Below, piece by piece: positions 1-10,311 of a stretch of 64,000 bases of DNA. The stretch's first letter is position 1, and every line of letters begins with the position of its first letter. This DNA comes from Capronia americana (taxonomy: Eukaryota; Ascomycota; Eurotiomycetes; Chaetothyriales; Herpotrichiellaceae): NCBI GenBank assembly GCA_016110215.1, contig JADWQD010000012.1, forward strand, positions 1,240,001-1,304,000, read 5' to 3'. The notes under the pieces are model-generated. The model was not told the DNA's origin and made no database searches. It saw only the letters and a program-made list of their open reading frames with translations. The translations under genes and the position numbers were made by a program.

Positions 1-528
1 CCAGCACGACGTCGACTATGTCCTAGTCGTGTTCGGCGGTCTCCTTGGTTACAGCGGCGACGATATCAACAAATTCTTGTGGATGGTCAGGATTGCGGAG
101 GGTATCTGGCCGGAAGAGGTGAAGGAGCGAGACTACTTCACCGCGCGTGGAGAGTACCGCGTCGACGAGGAGGCCACGCCCACCATGAAGAACTCCTTGA
201 TGTACGTGGATTATCACTGTCCCCAAGCATGCAGAGTGACTAATCTCTTCACAGGTATAAGATGTCTTACTACAACTACAACAACCTGTTCCCGGCTGGG
301 CAGGCGCAAGATCGTGTCCGAGGCTCCTCTCTCCCTGCCCAGGGTCCTGAATTGAGCACTCTGGAAGAGGCGTTCACAAGTGAGAATTGGATCATCCGTA
401 TCTACAAGGTCAAGGACCTAGATAATGTCGGACGTGATCATCAAAGCGCCATGGCCTTTGACAAGGGCCACAAGAAGAAGCGGAAGCTCGGAGGTAGAAA
501 AGGCGCCAGGGTGCTGCGGGTCGATTAA
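1..528 (+). CDS. STT3: STT3, catalytic subunit of oligosaccharyltransferase (3' end only)
   Basis: This is the C-terminal end of the dolichyl-diphosphooligosaccharide-protein glycosyltransferase subunit STT3, which transfers the lipid-linked glycan to Asn in the ER lumen. The reading frame opens at base 2 and the 5' part lies outside the window. Diagnostic segments are FGGLLGYSGDDINKFLWMVR, FTARGEYRVD, a YNNLFPAG block and NWIIRIYKVKDLDN, all in the lumenal C-terminal domain. One intron is visible at 202-254 (53 bp, GTACGT...CACAG); joining it restores NSLMYKMSYYNYN. The tail is strongly basic (KGHKKKRKLGGRKG), a common ending of fungal STT3, and the stop is at 526-528. The catalytic WWD region is not in the window. 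Confidence 0.93.
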
Positions 529-980
529 TCCCATCAGCCACACAAACTCGGTGGCGGTGCTAGACGGGGTACATGCAACGATAATGTGACGAATAGACAC
601 AAAATCTGGGTGGAACAAAAGCGTCTTGTGTGATTGCAGGTTTTTGTATAAACAGAAATTCTTCGCATGTGAAACCGCGCCCTGTAAATAAATAATCAGT
701 GGCTCAATACCTAGGTACCCATTGAGAGGAATCAAGGCTCATGGACGGCCGCCCTGAACCCCTAGGCCGCAGCGAGCAGCTGCTTCACAGCCATACCGTT
801 CAAGTCTTGGTAACTGTGCAAACACCGTTTTTGTCCAGTTGTCATTCACCGCGCCTGTGTCTTGCCAAGCATTTTTGATTCATTCCCATGTTTATTTGTG
901 CATTTTCAACTGAATATTAATCGCTTTGCTCAAGCTATGTCTCCTGTGTTTGCTACTTGCGACTTGCGAACGTCGCAGAT
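529..980. other. Intergenic region between STT3 and the Rex1-like gene
   Basis: This 452-base spacer would carry the STT3 3' UTR and the promoter of the next gene, which points the same way. No conserved coding frame or repeat was seen. A TAAATAAATAA stretch near 686 could serve in 3' end formation of STT3, but this is only suggestive. Confidence 0.4.
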
Positions 981-3260
981 ATGAGCCGTCGTAGCAAACG
1001 AAGAGCCTCTAACGCCGGCATTCTGCGATCTGCGCTCCGCGCTCCGCATTCCAATATTGGCGACGGAGAAATCCTCAACGAGGCCAAAACACCAGAGGCA
1101 CGAGGATATTCTCCCTCATCCCCCTCTGATCCGCGCAGCATGGACGGACATCATACAGGCTGGTCTGTCGTCGAGTCGAAATCCTCCGCTAACAAAAGAC
1201 GCAAAATTGAGAAGAAAACAAATGGATATCCCAGTATCGGTTTCCAAAAGGCAAGACCTGACCGTGTCGAGCTCAAAGCCCTGCAAGATCTCGTGCTCTA
1301 CGTCCTAGCAGATGGGGTCGCGCCAACTTGGCTGGCCGTCAATAACGCCAAACAATTCAAAAAGGCCGTCGTCTTGATGGTGCCTGGGCTCGACCGTGAC
1401 ACACTGCAAGATTCTGAACTATGGGCCAGCACGGGGGAGAGGAATGAAATGGACAACTCCAACTTGGTCAAGTGCCCGCCAGGAGACAGCGATGTTTCCT
1501 CTCAAGGGCAACAACAGCACACCCCAGTTGATGCTTCTCTCGCCGAGCGACCACAAGAAGCGGACACTTCTGTTCCACACACGAGACCTCAGACTCCATG
1601 TGACTCTCTTCTTGAACACTTCTTACAGGTTCGAGCGCCGGGCGATTCGAGCATGAGCAGAGTCCATTCTCCTCTACAAAACATGCTCATTGCCCCATTT
1701 TCAGGGTCTTCGAATCAGAAAGCGAAGAGCGGCAAGGACGACAAATCCTTCCAAGCAGTTCGCACCCCAGTAGTAAGCTTCGTTCACTCAGCCGATGAGC
1801 TACGCGACGCAGAGTACCCCATCCATCCGGCAGCACTCACTGATCCGCAAGCTGCGAAGTTGGAGCGAGAAAGAAGAGAGAAAACTGGCCAGTCTGCCTC
1901 TGAGGGTTGGGTCGACACCAATGTCGAAGTCCCAACCCCGCAAACCCTGTCGTCTTCCGTGCCTCCTAAAACGCACGATTCCTTGACGCAAGGTTTGAAG
2001 CCGTATGCATTGGACTGCGAAATGGTCCTCACTTCCGACGACAAGTATTCGCTCGCTCGCATCTCTCTTGTGGACTGGTCCGGCAAAACCATCCTGGACA
2101 AATATGTCAAACCCACCCTACCCATTAAGAACTACTTCACAGAATTCTCGGGCATCACAGAAGAGATCCTCCGAGGTGTGACGACAACGCTCGAGGACGT
2201 GCAGAAGGAGCTTCTTGGTATTCTGGGCCAGGACTCGATCTTACTTGGTCATAGTCTCGAATCCGATCTCAACGCGCTGAAACTCACGCACCCTTTCGTC
2301 GTCGACACGTCAATAATATATCCGCACCCTCGCGGCCTACCACTACGGTCATCCCTCAAGTTCCTCGCAAACCGCTATCTCAAACGGGAGATACAGAAGG
2401 GCGGTGCGAAAGGCCACGATAGCGTGGAGGACGCTCTCGCCGTGTTGGATCTGGTGAAACTGAAGTGTGAGAAGGGACCAAGATGGGGCACACTGGACGC
2501 CAATGGAGAGAGCATCTTTCGCAGAATCGGGAGGTCGCTGAAGATGGATGGTGGTCAAGGGGACATCGTGCTGAAGACGTCAGCCATTGTCGAGTACGGC
2601 ACTCCGGAACGCGGACTCGGAAAAGATGCAACTTATCACATTGCCTGCGAGAATGATGACGAGATCGTACGTGGTATACTCAGGGCTGCCCACGGAGACA
2701 CCGTCGATGGCGACGAAGGGGCCCGAGGGAATACTTCGAAGGAGGAGGAACAGGATGGGAACACGGCCAAAGACAAGAGTCATCAACCCAACGCCCAAAC
2801 CATCCCACCGCGTGGCGTTGACTTTATCTGGTCCCGCCTGCGCGATCTCGAGGCTCTACGCAACTGGAACACTCTTCCCAGCGACAATTTCGCCACCACG
2901 CCCTCCACATCAACGTCGGCCACTTCAGAGCCACCAGCGAGCGAACAATCCGAACCCGAGCGACTAAGGAACGCAATGCGCCAGACTCTCCAGCGAATCC
3001 TCCAGCTCTACACGTCCCTTCCACCCCGTACGCTCCTGGTCATCTACAGCGGCACCAATGACATGCGTCCGCTCCTCCGGCTGCAGAGCCTGCACGCTCA
3101 GTACAAGCGGGAGTTCAAAGTAAAGAAGTGGGATGAGTTGAGCGTGAAGTGGACCGATACAGAAGAGCAAGAGATGAAGAAGGCTTGTGAGCAAGCGCGG
3201 AGGGGGATTGGAATTCTGGCTGTGACACGGCTGAACAGAGACTGGAGTGGAAACTACTAG
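981..3260 (+). CDS. REX1: Rex1-like RNA exonuclease (DEDDh 3'-5' exoribonuclease)
   Basis: This intronless gene of 759 codons encodes a 3'-5' exonuclease of the DEDDh superfamily. The exonuclease core spans about residues 338-500: ExoI is YALDCEM (D345, E347), ExoII is LLGHSLESDLNALKL (D429) and ExoIII is KGHDSVEDALA (H479, D484). Spacing and wording (VKPTLPIKNYFTEFSGITEEIL, SLKFLANRYL) match yeast Rex1/Rnh70, which trims 5S rRNA and tRNA 3' ends in the nucleus. The N-terminal third is Ser/Pro-rich with basic clusters (MSRRSKRRAS, NKRRKIEKK) that fit nuclear localisation, and the protein is longer than yeast Rex1. The first ATG in frame is at 981; the open frame runs a little further upstream only through a TTG. 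The C-terminal 250 residues are poorly conserved. Assignment to Rex1 rather than Rex3/Rex4 rests on remembered motif wording. Confidence 0.85.
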   Translation: MSRRSKRRASNAGILRSALRAPHSNIGDGEILNEAKTPEARGYSPSSPSDPRSMDGHHTGWSVVESKSSANKRRKIEKKTNGYPSIGFQKARPDRVELKALQDLVLYVLADGVAPTWLAVNNAKQFKKAVVLMVPGLDRDTLQDSELWASTGERNEMDNSNLVKCPPGDSDVSSQGQQQHTPVDASLAERPQEADTSVPHTRPQTPCDSLLEHFLQVRAPGDSSMSRVHSPLQNMLIAPFSGSSNQKAKSGKDDKSFQAVRTPVVSFVHSADELRDAEYPIHPAALTDPQAAKLERERREKTGQSASEGWVDTNVEVPTPQTLSSSVPPKTHDSLTQGLKPYALDCEMVLTSDDKYSLARISLVDWSGKTILDKYVKPTLPIKNYFTEFSGITEEILRGVTTTLEDVQKELLGILGQDSILLGHSLESDLNALKLTHPFVVDTSIIYPHPRGLPLRSSLKFLANRYLKREIQKGGAKGHDSVEDALAVLDLVKLKCEKGPRWGTLDANGESIFRRIGRSLKMDGGQGDIVLKTSAIVEYGTPERGLGKDATYHIACENDDEIVRGILRAAHGDTVDGDEGARGNTSKEEEQDGNTAKDKSHQPNAQTIPPRGVDFIWSRLRDLEALRNWNTLPSDNFATTPSTSTSATSEPPASEQSEPERLRNAMRQTLQRILQLYTSLPPRTLLVIYSGTNDMRPLLRLQSLHAQYKREFKVKKWDELSVKWTDTEEQEMKKACEQARRGIGILAVTRLNRDWSGNY

Positions 3261-4565
3261 GCAGTCGGTATCGCCGGTCTCCTGGGTCGCTGCTGTCGGC
3301 AACAGATATTGAGAATGAAAGATAGTTAGCATCAGCAAGGTGACTGGATACCTCCGGCCATCAACGTTGAATGCATCTTCAACCCCAGCTATTGCCTCCG
3401 TATACTGCGTCTTGCTATTTCACACTTCATCTCGTCGCTTGGACTTTGCGGTACAAGTGCACACGTCTGGTTGTCCACCCCGCCTCTGCTCTATGATCGA
3501 CTTGATATCTAATATTCAGCGACATGGGCAACCATTTATGGGATGCGTCAATGACCTTGGTCGAATGCATCAGGTGAGTGGAACTCGAACAATCCCCGGT
3601 TTAGGCATGGCCGGATACATCTGCTTTAACCTGTGAAGATGATAGTCGTAGACGACGAGACATGCGTACAGATTGGTGGGTGGTGAAACCCGACGCTGGA
3701 ATAGCTAGTCTGAACCGAGACATATCGCTGGCGTACGGAGACTGGAAGAGCTGGTGTGGAGGAATGCTGTCGTCTGAGGGAAGAATCAAGGAAGTTCGTC
3801 ATCCTCGTTGCTGTATTGCTGCAAGTTATGTAGTGGCATTCGACATGGAAGTAGTCTGCGTAGGGCTTGCCAGTCTATCCCAGCCTTCTGAGGAGCGACC
3901 GGAAAATGTATGGAGTGGTCTGCGTGGCAGTTCTGTCCTTCTTGTACTGTAACGTGGCAGGACACCAGGGTGGTGACGTTCGCCACGCTGATATTGCTTC
4001 GAAGTGCGGATGATGCCACGGACGCTTACGCCACTAAGTAGAGAGCCAATGCGACGAAGGCTTGCCTTGTTGCGGAGAGCAGCTCTGAGCCAAGAAACAT
4101 GGGCAACGTGAATATTCTCCATCGAAGAAAACCAAGGTAGTCTGCCATGGTGCGTACAAATCAAATCTTTGCTGTTTGATTCGAGTTCGGTGAAGCCAGC
4201 CCCGGTCAGGTCCTTTCGGAATTGCCAAAACGAAGATGCCCCCGGATTATCCCTGCTCGCTGTCCCGAGGATTCGGGAACAGTGTAGACGATTCGAGTGG
4301 AGAGAGTCTCAAGCCACCTGTATCATTAAGTCTTGGACAACGACATGCGGGCATTGAGGATTGCTGTCGAGCCAGGAGACATGGAACAAGGTGAGGGCAG
4401 AGGACTTGTCTCTGCTGCTATTTTCGGCTGCTGTGCAGCGACGTCAGCTCGCTTATCCTGAATCGGGGCCATGTGCCTTTCACTGATCGGTGTGCTGTGA
4501 AATTCGACCTTCGCCTCCATCCGAGCCACATAAGATGACGCATCTCGACGACTCATTTTCTGTTA
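3261..4565. other. Intergenic region, convergent 3' ends
   Basis: About 1.3 kb separate the plus-strand exonuclease gene from the 3' end of the minus-strand MFS gene. Only short overlapping frames without codon-usage or family support are present (for example 96 codons at 3662-3952 and 76 codons on the minus strand at 4326-4556). I see no gene here. Both 3' UTRs should lie in it. Confidence 0.5.
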
Positions 4566-6339
4566 TCATCGGGCGAGAGAATCCTGGATCGTGCCACTTT
4601 CGTCGCGTCGCCGAATGCTGAGAAGTGCACACGCAACCATTAGAAATGCGTTAAAGACAGCCATGATATAGAACGGAGCTGCCAGTGACACTTTGTCGAA
4701 TAACAGGCCTCCGACTTTAGTCAGGATCAGGATTGCTGCTCCCCCGTAGAGCGAATAGACGCCGGCGACAGAGCCTTTCAAGTTTGAGAGCGGTGTTTCT
4801 CCCGTGGGTCGTGGCGTGGCTGAAAGAAGAGGTTCGGCTTCATCAGAACGCGGCTCATTTCCTTGTCCTTCGCGATTTAAGCCGGTAGATAGTGTTTTCG
4901 AGTCCGCCAGAAGAACTCCCCTGCTAAGAGTCCCCAGGCTGCACACAATGGCGCCGATTTGGCTGATGCCAATGAGAGAGGCGGCCAAGAAAGCGGCGAC
5001 ACGCTTCGACTTGTTTCTGTCATCTGGGTCAAATTCATTTGCAAACAAGGAATAACCGATGACACCGGCAATGGAAGCCACAAGTAGTGGGATCTCCCTC
5101 TTTGAAGCCTTTGCAGCCCAATAACCGAAGATGGGGGCAAACACTAGTGCCACCATTTCCGTGACACCGGTCAGTTCTGCAGCGACAATATATGCCCGCG
5201 GACACTTCCTTTTGATATCTGGAAGTCCGGTGGGGTCACCATTGGCGTCCTGAGCGTCGCACAGACCTGATGAGAGGAACATTGCGTTGACAAGAAGCGG
5301 GATGAACAGGGAAATGCCGACCGAGGAGGCGCGGGCGACAAAACCTCCCATATATCCAATGGCAATTTCAGATTGTTTGAAGCCGGCGAGCACAGCGATT
5401 TGAAAGCTGTCCAACATCTGACCAAGGGGCCCGGTACGGCGTAAACCACGGCCTTCGCCTCGCGAAGCAGATGAACTTGAGAAAATGCTTTGCGGTTCTC
5501 CCTCGAGATGGCGAAGACCGAAGAAACACCAGACAGCAAGCAAAAAAGCCACAGCAGCCACGATGTAGAAGCTGTATTTCAAGGCAGCTTTTTCCTCGAC
5601 GCCTGCATATTGAAACTTTGCCGGAATGGGCAGGAAACCAATCAGTGCGATCAAGGCACCGCAGCCTGTGAACATGCCAACAAATCCGGCGACTTGACTT
5701 GTCGAGCTAGCGATATCAGGGTGTCCCGCAGCCAAAGTTCGATCGTCCTTGCGTTGTGAGTAGCGGGACACGAATATTTCGGGGGTAATCGTCACCTCTG
5801 ACTCGATCGATGGGCTCGAAACATGGCCATTGCCACCCAACGGTTGGGCGGCCCTTGTCTGATGATGGCGCTCAACGGAAGTGGTCTTCGGCGGAGATGT
5901 GACAGCAGGAAGAGTGGCTGTGACCATGGTGGAGGCGGCAGCACCACCCAGGCTGAAAAACAGCCTCGCCAGAAGTAGTTGCGGATATACGTTCTTTGCT
6001 TGGACGAACAGGACCAATGCCAGGGAAATAATGAAATAACCCGATACGCAGACCTGATGACAGTTAGTTTACTGCCACTCCGCCGCTCGCGACAAAACAG
6101 CTCACAAAACGTAGCCCCACGCGGTCCGACAGCAATCCCCAGAAGGGACATGCTACAAGTGCAAGCAGCTCGTCGGCGAAACCCAAGCTTCCAACTGCGT
6201 CGCCGACACCGTCCTTCTTGCCGATGAGATCTGTGATGACGAAGGAGACGGAAGAGTTCAGGAAAACCAGGAACGCGATTGAGAATGGACAGATGCCAAG
6301 GAGGTACGTGGCGACTTGTGGCTTCGTTGCCGTAAACAT
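4566..6339 (-). CDS. Major facilitator superfamily (MFS) transporter
   Basis: This is a 573-residue polytopic membrane protein of the MFS, encoded by two exons, complement(4566..6053, 6106..6339). The 52-bp intron (GTGAGC...ATCAG) joins GLRF to VCVSGYFIISLAL. The signature MFS loop between helices 2 and 3 is present as CPFWGLLSDRVGLR, followed by a long hydrophobic run and LLLARLFFSLGGAAAST. A hydrophilic insertion of about 100 residues (rich in S, T, P) lies between helices 5 and 6, and a second charged loop (LSTGLNREGQGNEPRSDEAEP) precedes the last two helices. The first in-frame ATG, MFTATKPQ, is used. Twelve or so membrane segments are expected. No substrate can be assigned; it is not part of a recognisable cluster. 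Confidence 0.85.
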
Positions 6340-6736
6340 GATTTGACGAGTAACAGAATGCCGCCAACAAACTGTGAGGTGTGATTCAAGAGCAGGCAGC
6401 CGATCCCTCGAATCTCACAGAACCGGGACCCCAAGATGCAGATACAGATACAGATTCAGCAGCGTCCGAAGGTCGAGGTCGCCGTCATCAAACGTGAATG
6501 CCGGGAACTCGCGGTGCCGCGCTAACCGCAAATGGACGCGGGACACAGTCGTCGCTGCTAGGCGAATTTGGCGAATTTGCTTGCTTTAACAAGTTGCCAA
6601 ACGTCACAAACATCCCCAACGCTGCCGTCAACCGCGCCTCTCGTCCATCTCACCTCGATACCTTCGTTATCCAGCCCACAGCAGGGCGTGTGCAGCCTCC
6701 GGGCTTCGCAGCCTAGAGCTGCCCACGAGTTCGGCC
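6340..6736. other. Divergent promoter region
   Basis: This 397-base stretch lies between the starts of two divergently transcribed genes (MFS transporter on minus, unknown protein on plus) and must hold both promoters. The sequence near 6450-6470 contains a small GATACA repeat (CAGATACAGATACAGATTCAG). No other element was recognised. Confidence 0.4.
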
Positions 6737-7909
6737 ATGTCAGATCCTACGTTTTCGGACGACACTCAACTCATTGCAGGGTTGATACAGGTCGCAACCG
6801 CACTCGAGGACGAACAGAGCCGAGATGCATCCGCGCTCGGGAAGCGCAAACGAGACGAGAGCTTCATTGAGCAAGGTCATGCCTTGAATGGAGACGGTTT
6901 CGATACCGCTGCCGAAACCAACACCCAACTCCAAAGTGCGGCTGCGGTTCTATTTCGCGAACCTTCGTCGACGAGCAAGAAACACAGCAGGCCGCCCCTC
7001 GGGAAGGTCTTCTCGTCCTTGGAGCTTGCTCCGGAGAACTTTCTACGGCTGCAGACTGCGGCCAAGGCCTTCATGTTAGACGAGGCGCACCCTGAGCGAA
7101 GAGACGTAGTTGGACACAAGAAGAATTCAGGTGGTACCGACTTGGCCAAATTGAACCTATGGAACTGTGTTGATGAATTTCTCTCGGTCCACGGTTATGG
7201 TGAGAAGTACTTTGCACCAGGAGCAGGGAGTAACATCCCAAACGCACCTCCAAGAACATTGTTTTGGCCTCAGGACAGCCAATTTATCATCAAGCTAATG
7301 ATGCCCCTGATGAGAAAGATGGTGACCAATGAGCGCCAACGCATCTATGCTGCAGCGTCGAGGAAGCAAGGCTCTGCCAAAGAGGCCAGCGACGGGCAGT
7401 CACCCACGGTGATAGAGGAGCCTGTCGTGTCTGACCATCACAATGTCCCTGAAACAAGTTACCCAGAGCAAGAGATTGAGGACCAATCTCTCATGCCCGC
7501 GCAACACCAGGCCACGGAATCTGCACATCCCGTGCCAGCACAGCAAGAGGTTATAACTTCGGCTCCGCCAGTCTCGCCACCGACAACATCGTTCAAGCAA
7601 TCGGTCGTTCTTTATGTCAATGTGGTGTCAAACGCAGCTGGGACCCTGAGACGGCTCACACCGCGGTTTAGCTTGACGCCAGAGGCTGCTCCAAATCTCG
7701 CAGCTTTGCTGTCCGAAGTGGACAAAAGATACCCGTTGTCGTCCAGGAATGGATCCATGTCGGGGGTGGAAAATCGTCCGGGTATCAAGGTATGGCTTCC
7801 AGACGGCCTAGTGACGGTGCGCGACGATGGCGAATGGATGGTTGCTCTCCTATCTGCTGGTTTCGTGGACTGGATGGACGCCGAGATCCGGGTGCTCGTG
7901 GAGGTTTAG
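6737..7909 (+). CDS. Conserved fungal protein of unknown function
   Basis: This intronless gene encodes 390 residues. I do not recognise the family. The N-terminus carries a probable nuclear localisation signal, GKRKRDES, at about residues 35-42. A well-structured central block (about residues 95-205) contains LELAPENFLRLQTAAKAFML, LNLWNCVDEFLSVHGYGEKYF and TLFWPQDSQFIIKLMMPLMR, which reads like a conserved fungal domain of unknown function. A Pro/Gln/Ser-rich linker follows (about 215-285), and the final 100 residues (SVVLYVNVVSNAAGTLRRLTP ... VEV) look like a small folded domain. The start is the first ATG of the frame, in the context GGCC-ATG. It is divergent from the MFS gene. A nuclear, possibly chromatin- or transcription-related role is only a guess from the NLS and composition. 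Confidence 0.75.
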   Translation: MSDPTFSDDTQLIAGLIQVATALEDEQSRDASALGKRKRDESFIEQGHALNGDGFDTAAETNTQLQSAAAVLFREPSSTSKKHSRPPLGKVFSSLELAPENFLRLQTAAKAFMLDEAHPERRDVVGHKKNSGGTDLAKLNLWNCVDEFLSVHGYGEKYFAPGAGSNIPNAPPRTLFWPQDSQFIIKLMMPLMRKMVTNERQRIYAAASRKQGSAKEASDGQSPTVIEEPVVSDHHNVPETSYPEQEIEDQSLMPAQHQATESAHPVPAQQEVITSAPPVSPPTTSFKQSVVLYVNVVSNAAGTLRRLTPRFSLTPEAAPNLAALLSEVDKRYPLSSRNGSMSGVENRPGIKVWLPDGLVTVRDDGEWMVALLSAGFVDWMDAEIRVLVEV

Positions 7910-10311
7910 GCGAGTGGCTGCCCTGCGGTAGGCACGCTCCGTAGATTGCTGAGAGAATAGAGCTTGGGGCAGAATGTTCTTTCGGGCTTTGAGAAAGCGC
8001 CACTGAATCCCGAAAGAAGGGACAGTGCCATGTTATCAAGTAGTAGTGTAAGGCTAATGCAAGCCTCCAAGAGCACACGGCAGCTTCCAGGACGGGCGAT
8101 TGCAACAGACACCAGCTCCACAAGAGGAAAAGCATACCTAGGCAATCACTTCAGTGGATGTTTTGGGAGCTGATCGTCGCCTCTTCACCGTTTCTTCACG
8201 GGTTTCAACGCCGCATATGCAGGACGGCTTGACACTCCACTGCGTAAAGCCTGAAGGAGGAGTTGCCGCAAGACCTCCTCACTCCTGGGATATTTTCGAA
8301 CGACACTCTACCGGTTGAGCCGTATCCGCCGTTGTGACAGCCCCCGAGCGGCCAGGCGATCTTAGAGCCCATTCGTCGCTTAACCGAATATCATGACCTA
8401 CCTTTCAGCCAGCCTCCGTGATGGGTGGTACGCGCTCTCGGAGTCTGAAGCCAACCACATGTGCGAGCTTACGGATCGGTTCTGGACCGTTAACATGATG
8501 TCGGCTCCGGCGCGGCAACAAATCGCTCAGAGCAGCTCGACAGGCAGTTAATCGTCGTTACTGGTGCGCAACGTGTGATTCCAGTAGCATGTTGTGTACG
8601 TAGCTACCCCACAATGCGGGCCATTTGAAAATAATCCCGATGCCCCGTCTCATTCAGCGCCGATTGATAAAGTTCGAGTTCCGGCGCTGACGACTGGGGA
8701 AATTGTAGGAGGCTAAGAGCTGTCGTGGGGTCCACTGGCTTCATGCAAGCCGCACAACGGCATCCTGGTAGAACAGGGGTCCGTCTCGGCAGCATCGGAG
8801 AGAGCACGAACTGCTGTAACAACCACTGGTCCCAACCTATCTAGTCCCCGGTATCAAGGGTGTCTGATTCATCATTCATCCAGGCCCGTTTTGCTTGGTC
8901 TGCTCAACGGAGAACCCTCCTGTGTATTTCTTTATTGCTATAAATGGGAATGATCTCTCCACGCAATTGCCGGTGCGCTCGCTTGTGAACCTCCCGTCCG
9001 ATCGGCATTGTACTATGTAGGCGAGAGATACGCGTGTTCTCGCCCGGGTCTCGGAAGGCTCTGAGCCGACACGCGGCGGCAAGCGAGAAAGAGGAGGTGA
9101 AGGAAAGATAGTGTTATGGACACGGTAGTGTATGGACGAGTACCGAGTATCGGTGTTGGCCTCCCAGGTGGTGACTGAACCGTCGCAGCCAGGTGCGGTG
9201 GCAGTGTATAGAACCTCAAACAGGAAGTGGCGGGTTGATCAGTTTGACCGAAAGAGGGCGCTGTTCCTGCTTAGCGCTCCTCTGTAAGGTCGTTGCATTC
9301 CGCCTAGCGCTCACATGCCGCTGCTGGACACCTCTTTGGGCACTCGCTTGACACCGGCCGCCTGAGATAGGACGCAAAAGAGTCCAAGGCTGGCCGCGAT
9401 GGAGCTTGGCGGCAGGGGCAGAGACTGCCAACACAGCCCGCCTGTTTCTGAGTGATTCTTGCGGTTGGCACAGTAGACAGCGGCATTGACACGAGAAGGA
9501 TGCGCAGGCACTTTGAGTTCAGCCTTTCGCAGCTTCCAGTTGGTCGGACTCTTTGGCGAGAGGCGGCACGCTAACGTCAATCTGGCTCCAGCTGGTTGGC
9601 CAACGGCTTGACACTCTTCACTAAAACGGCGGTCGGATCTACAGTGACGGACTTTAACTCGGGACGATCGTAGACACCGATCCAAGGTGGAGGCGCCTTC
9701 ACGTCAGTAGAGCTCCGGCTAGGCCGCCTCGAGCCTAGCCCATGCCTGAGCTCCGACAGGCACCTGCGCTCAATTGGCTGTCAGCCTCCACCTCCATCAT
9801 CGTCATCTCCAGGCAAGCTTAGACGCAGTTCCCTTACCTAGAGCATACTCGACTGTCTCTCACCCTAGCAACAGATGATGCTTTGACATTGCTCATGCTT
9901 TCCTCTTTTCTCTTCTCCCCCTCCCGCCAGCGGCGTGGTGTCTGTGACCAGCCGTTAGATCGTTGGCAAAAGGACGTGGTCTCGACCAACAGTGTCCTCG
10001 CCCGATTGCTTCTTGCCGCTCGTTTCCCCAACTGTCAATCCCACGGATCTTCGCTGGCTCAAGCCTCTTTCGCAATCGCATTTCTTCGTTATACTGCATC
10101 CTTGACTCTGGGTCCGCTGCATGCCTACACTGCTGCGCTGGCCTTTTTACGTGTTTTTCTCAGCATAAGGACAGTCCCCGAGCTTCACTTCTCCACAGCT
10201 GTACATGCCACCCACCCATCCCTTTACCACAGGCAGGGATGAGATTTATATACCATTGCACGGCAACCCCATAGCTTTAATCCCAACCCGTCCGAACTTC
10301 ACCAAGCAACA
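7910..10311. other. Long intergenic region (2.4 kb)
   Basis: No coding frame with family support was found on either strand; the frames present are short and overlap each other. From about 9880 the plus strand becomes pyrimidine-rich, as expected for the promoter and 5' leader of the gene starting at 10312. A TTTATATA at 10245-10252, about 60 bp before that start codon, could act as a TATA element. The length suggests an extended upstream control region or an unrecognised non-coding transcript. Confidence 0.4.

Noticed and set aside
9883..10242. 119-codon plus frame upstream of the DUF8004-like gene
   Set aside because: It starts at a non-ATG codon and is made of pyrimidine-rich leader or promoter sequence (Leu/Ser/Phe-rich), with no conserved motif.
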